Assembly: GCA_900239685.1 (NCBI GenBank)
Contig: OENT01000219.1
Coordinates: 64,491-128,490 of the forward strand
Origin: Rotaria macrura
Lineage: Eukaryota > Rotifera > Eurotatoria > Philodinida > Philodinidae
Reading direction: 5' to 3'
Length of the DNA stretch: 64,000 nt
Position 1 is the stretch's first letter. Each line of letters begins with the position of its first letter. Position numbers and translations under genes: made by a program. The notes below the pieces were generated by a model, which saw nothing but the letters and a program-made list of their open reading frames with translations, was not told the origin of the DNA and ran no database searches. This document shows, piece by piece, positions 63,792 through 64,000 of the stretch.

Positions 63792-64000
63792 CTATAGAGA
63801 ATATAATTAGTAACATAAGGAAATAAATTTCTCTACTTTAGTTTCAACATCATATTTCAGTAGGATTGTTGTACACTCTTATTAATATATATGCCGGAAA
63901 ATAAGTTAACATATTCAACGATTTTCTCTTCTTTTTTTTTGATTTCTTTCGTAAAAAATAGATGATATAAGAGCTATTGAATAATTTATTATAAGTTGTT

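Noticed and set aside
1-64000. tRNA, rRNA, CRISPR and bacterial operon features
   Set aside because: No B-box-like tRNA hallmark with a foldable cloverleaf, no rRNA segment and no spaced direct-repeat array was seen; the window is eukaryotic.

Overview
This window looks like nuclear DNA of a bdelloid rotifer (Adineta or Rotaria type). The base composition is strongly AT-rich, genes are split by very short GT-AG introns (mostly about 54-82 bp), and several genes have clear animal orthologues (NAA30, RFC1, HEXD, acylphosphatase, roadblock dynein light chain, a delta-type protocadherin). It also carries a fused ADP-ribosyltransferase plus kinesin-light-chain-type TPR protein, a combination greatly expanded in bdelloids. 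The species assignment is inference; no rRNA, tRNA or telomere array was found to confirm it.

Layout. 0-4 kb: last exon of a single-pass membrane protein (+), then NAA30 (-) and a C7orf57-like gene (+) facing away from each other across a 290 bp spacer. 5-7.2 kb: a repeat cluster with a foldback element of about 400 bp, a degenerate minisatellite of roughly 30 bp period, and a smaller inverted repeat. 10.5-14.4 kb: roadblock/LC7 gene (+, 2 exons) and acylphosphatase (-). 18.9-21.6 kb: intronless ART-TPR gene (+). 25.0-27.8 kb: RFC1 (+, 6 exons rebuilt here). 27.8-34.1 kb: gene-poor. 34.1-38.3 kb: protocadherin (-, 5 exons rebuilt). 41.7-47.1 kb: a small secreted Cys-rich protein and two neighbouring three-exon genes for very hydrophilic, probably disordered proteins. 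51.2-56.7 kb: two tandem cathepsin-like genes, 8 exons each. 57-62.9 kb: non-coding, with one unusual CG-containing island. 62.9-63.8 kb: 3' part of HEXD (-), cut by the window edge.

The most notable observations are these. (1) Both cathepsin-like genes lack the active-site cysteine (Val in its place) yet keep the His, Asn and fold, so they look like intact pseudo-proteases. (2) The two copies are identical by eye over about 0.68 kb including two introns but clearly diverged outside it, which suggests gene conversion. (3) The ART domain of the ART-TPR protein has Gly where the E-x-E glutamates are expected. (4) There are a candidate secreted Cys-rich peptide and a pair of neighbouring disordered-protein genes without recognised family.

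The genes do not form an operon or pathway; most are unrelated housekeeping or membrane genes separated by several kb of AT-rich sequence. Exon borders were placed by hand from reading frame, GT/AG signals and expected protein continuity, not from transcripts.
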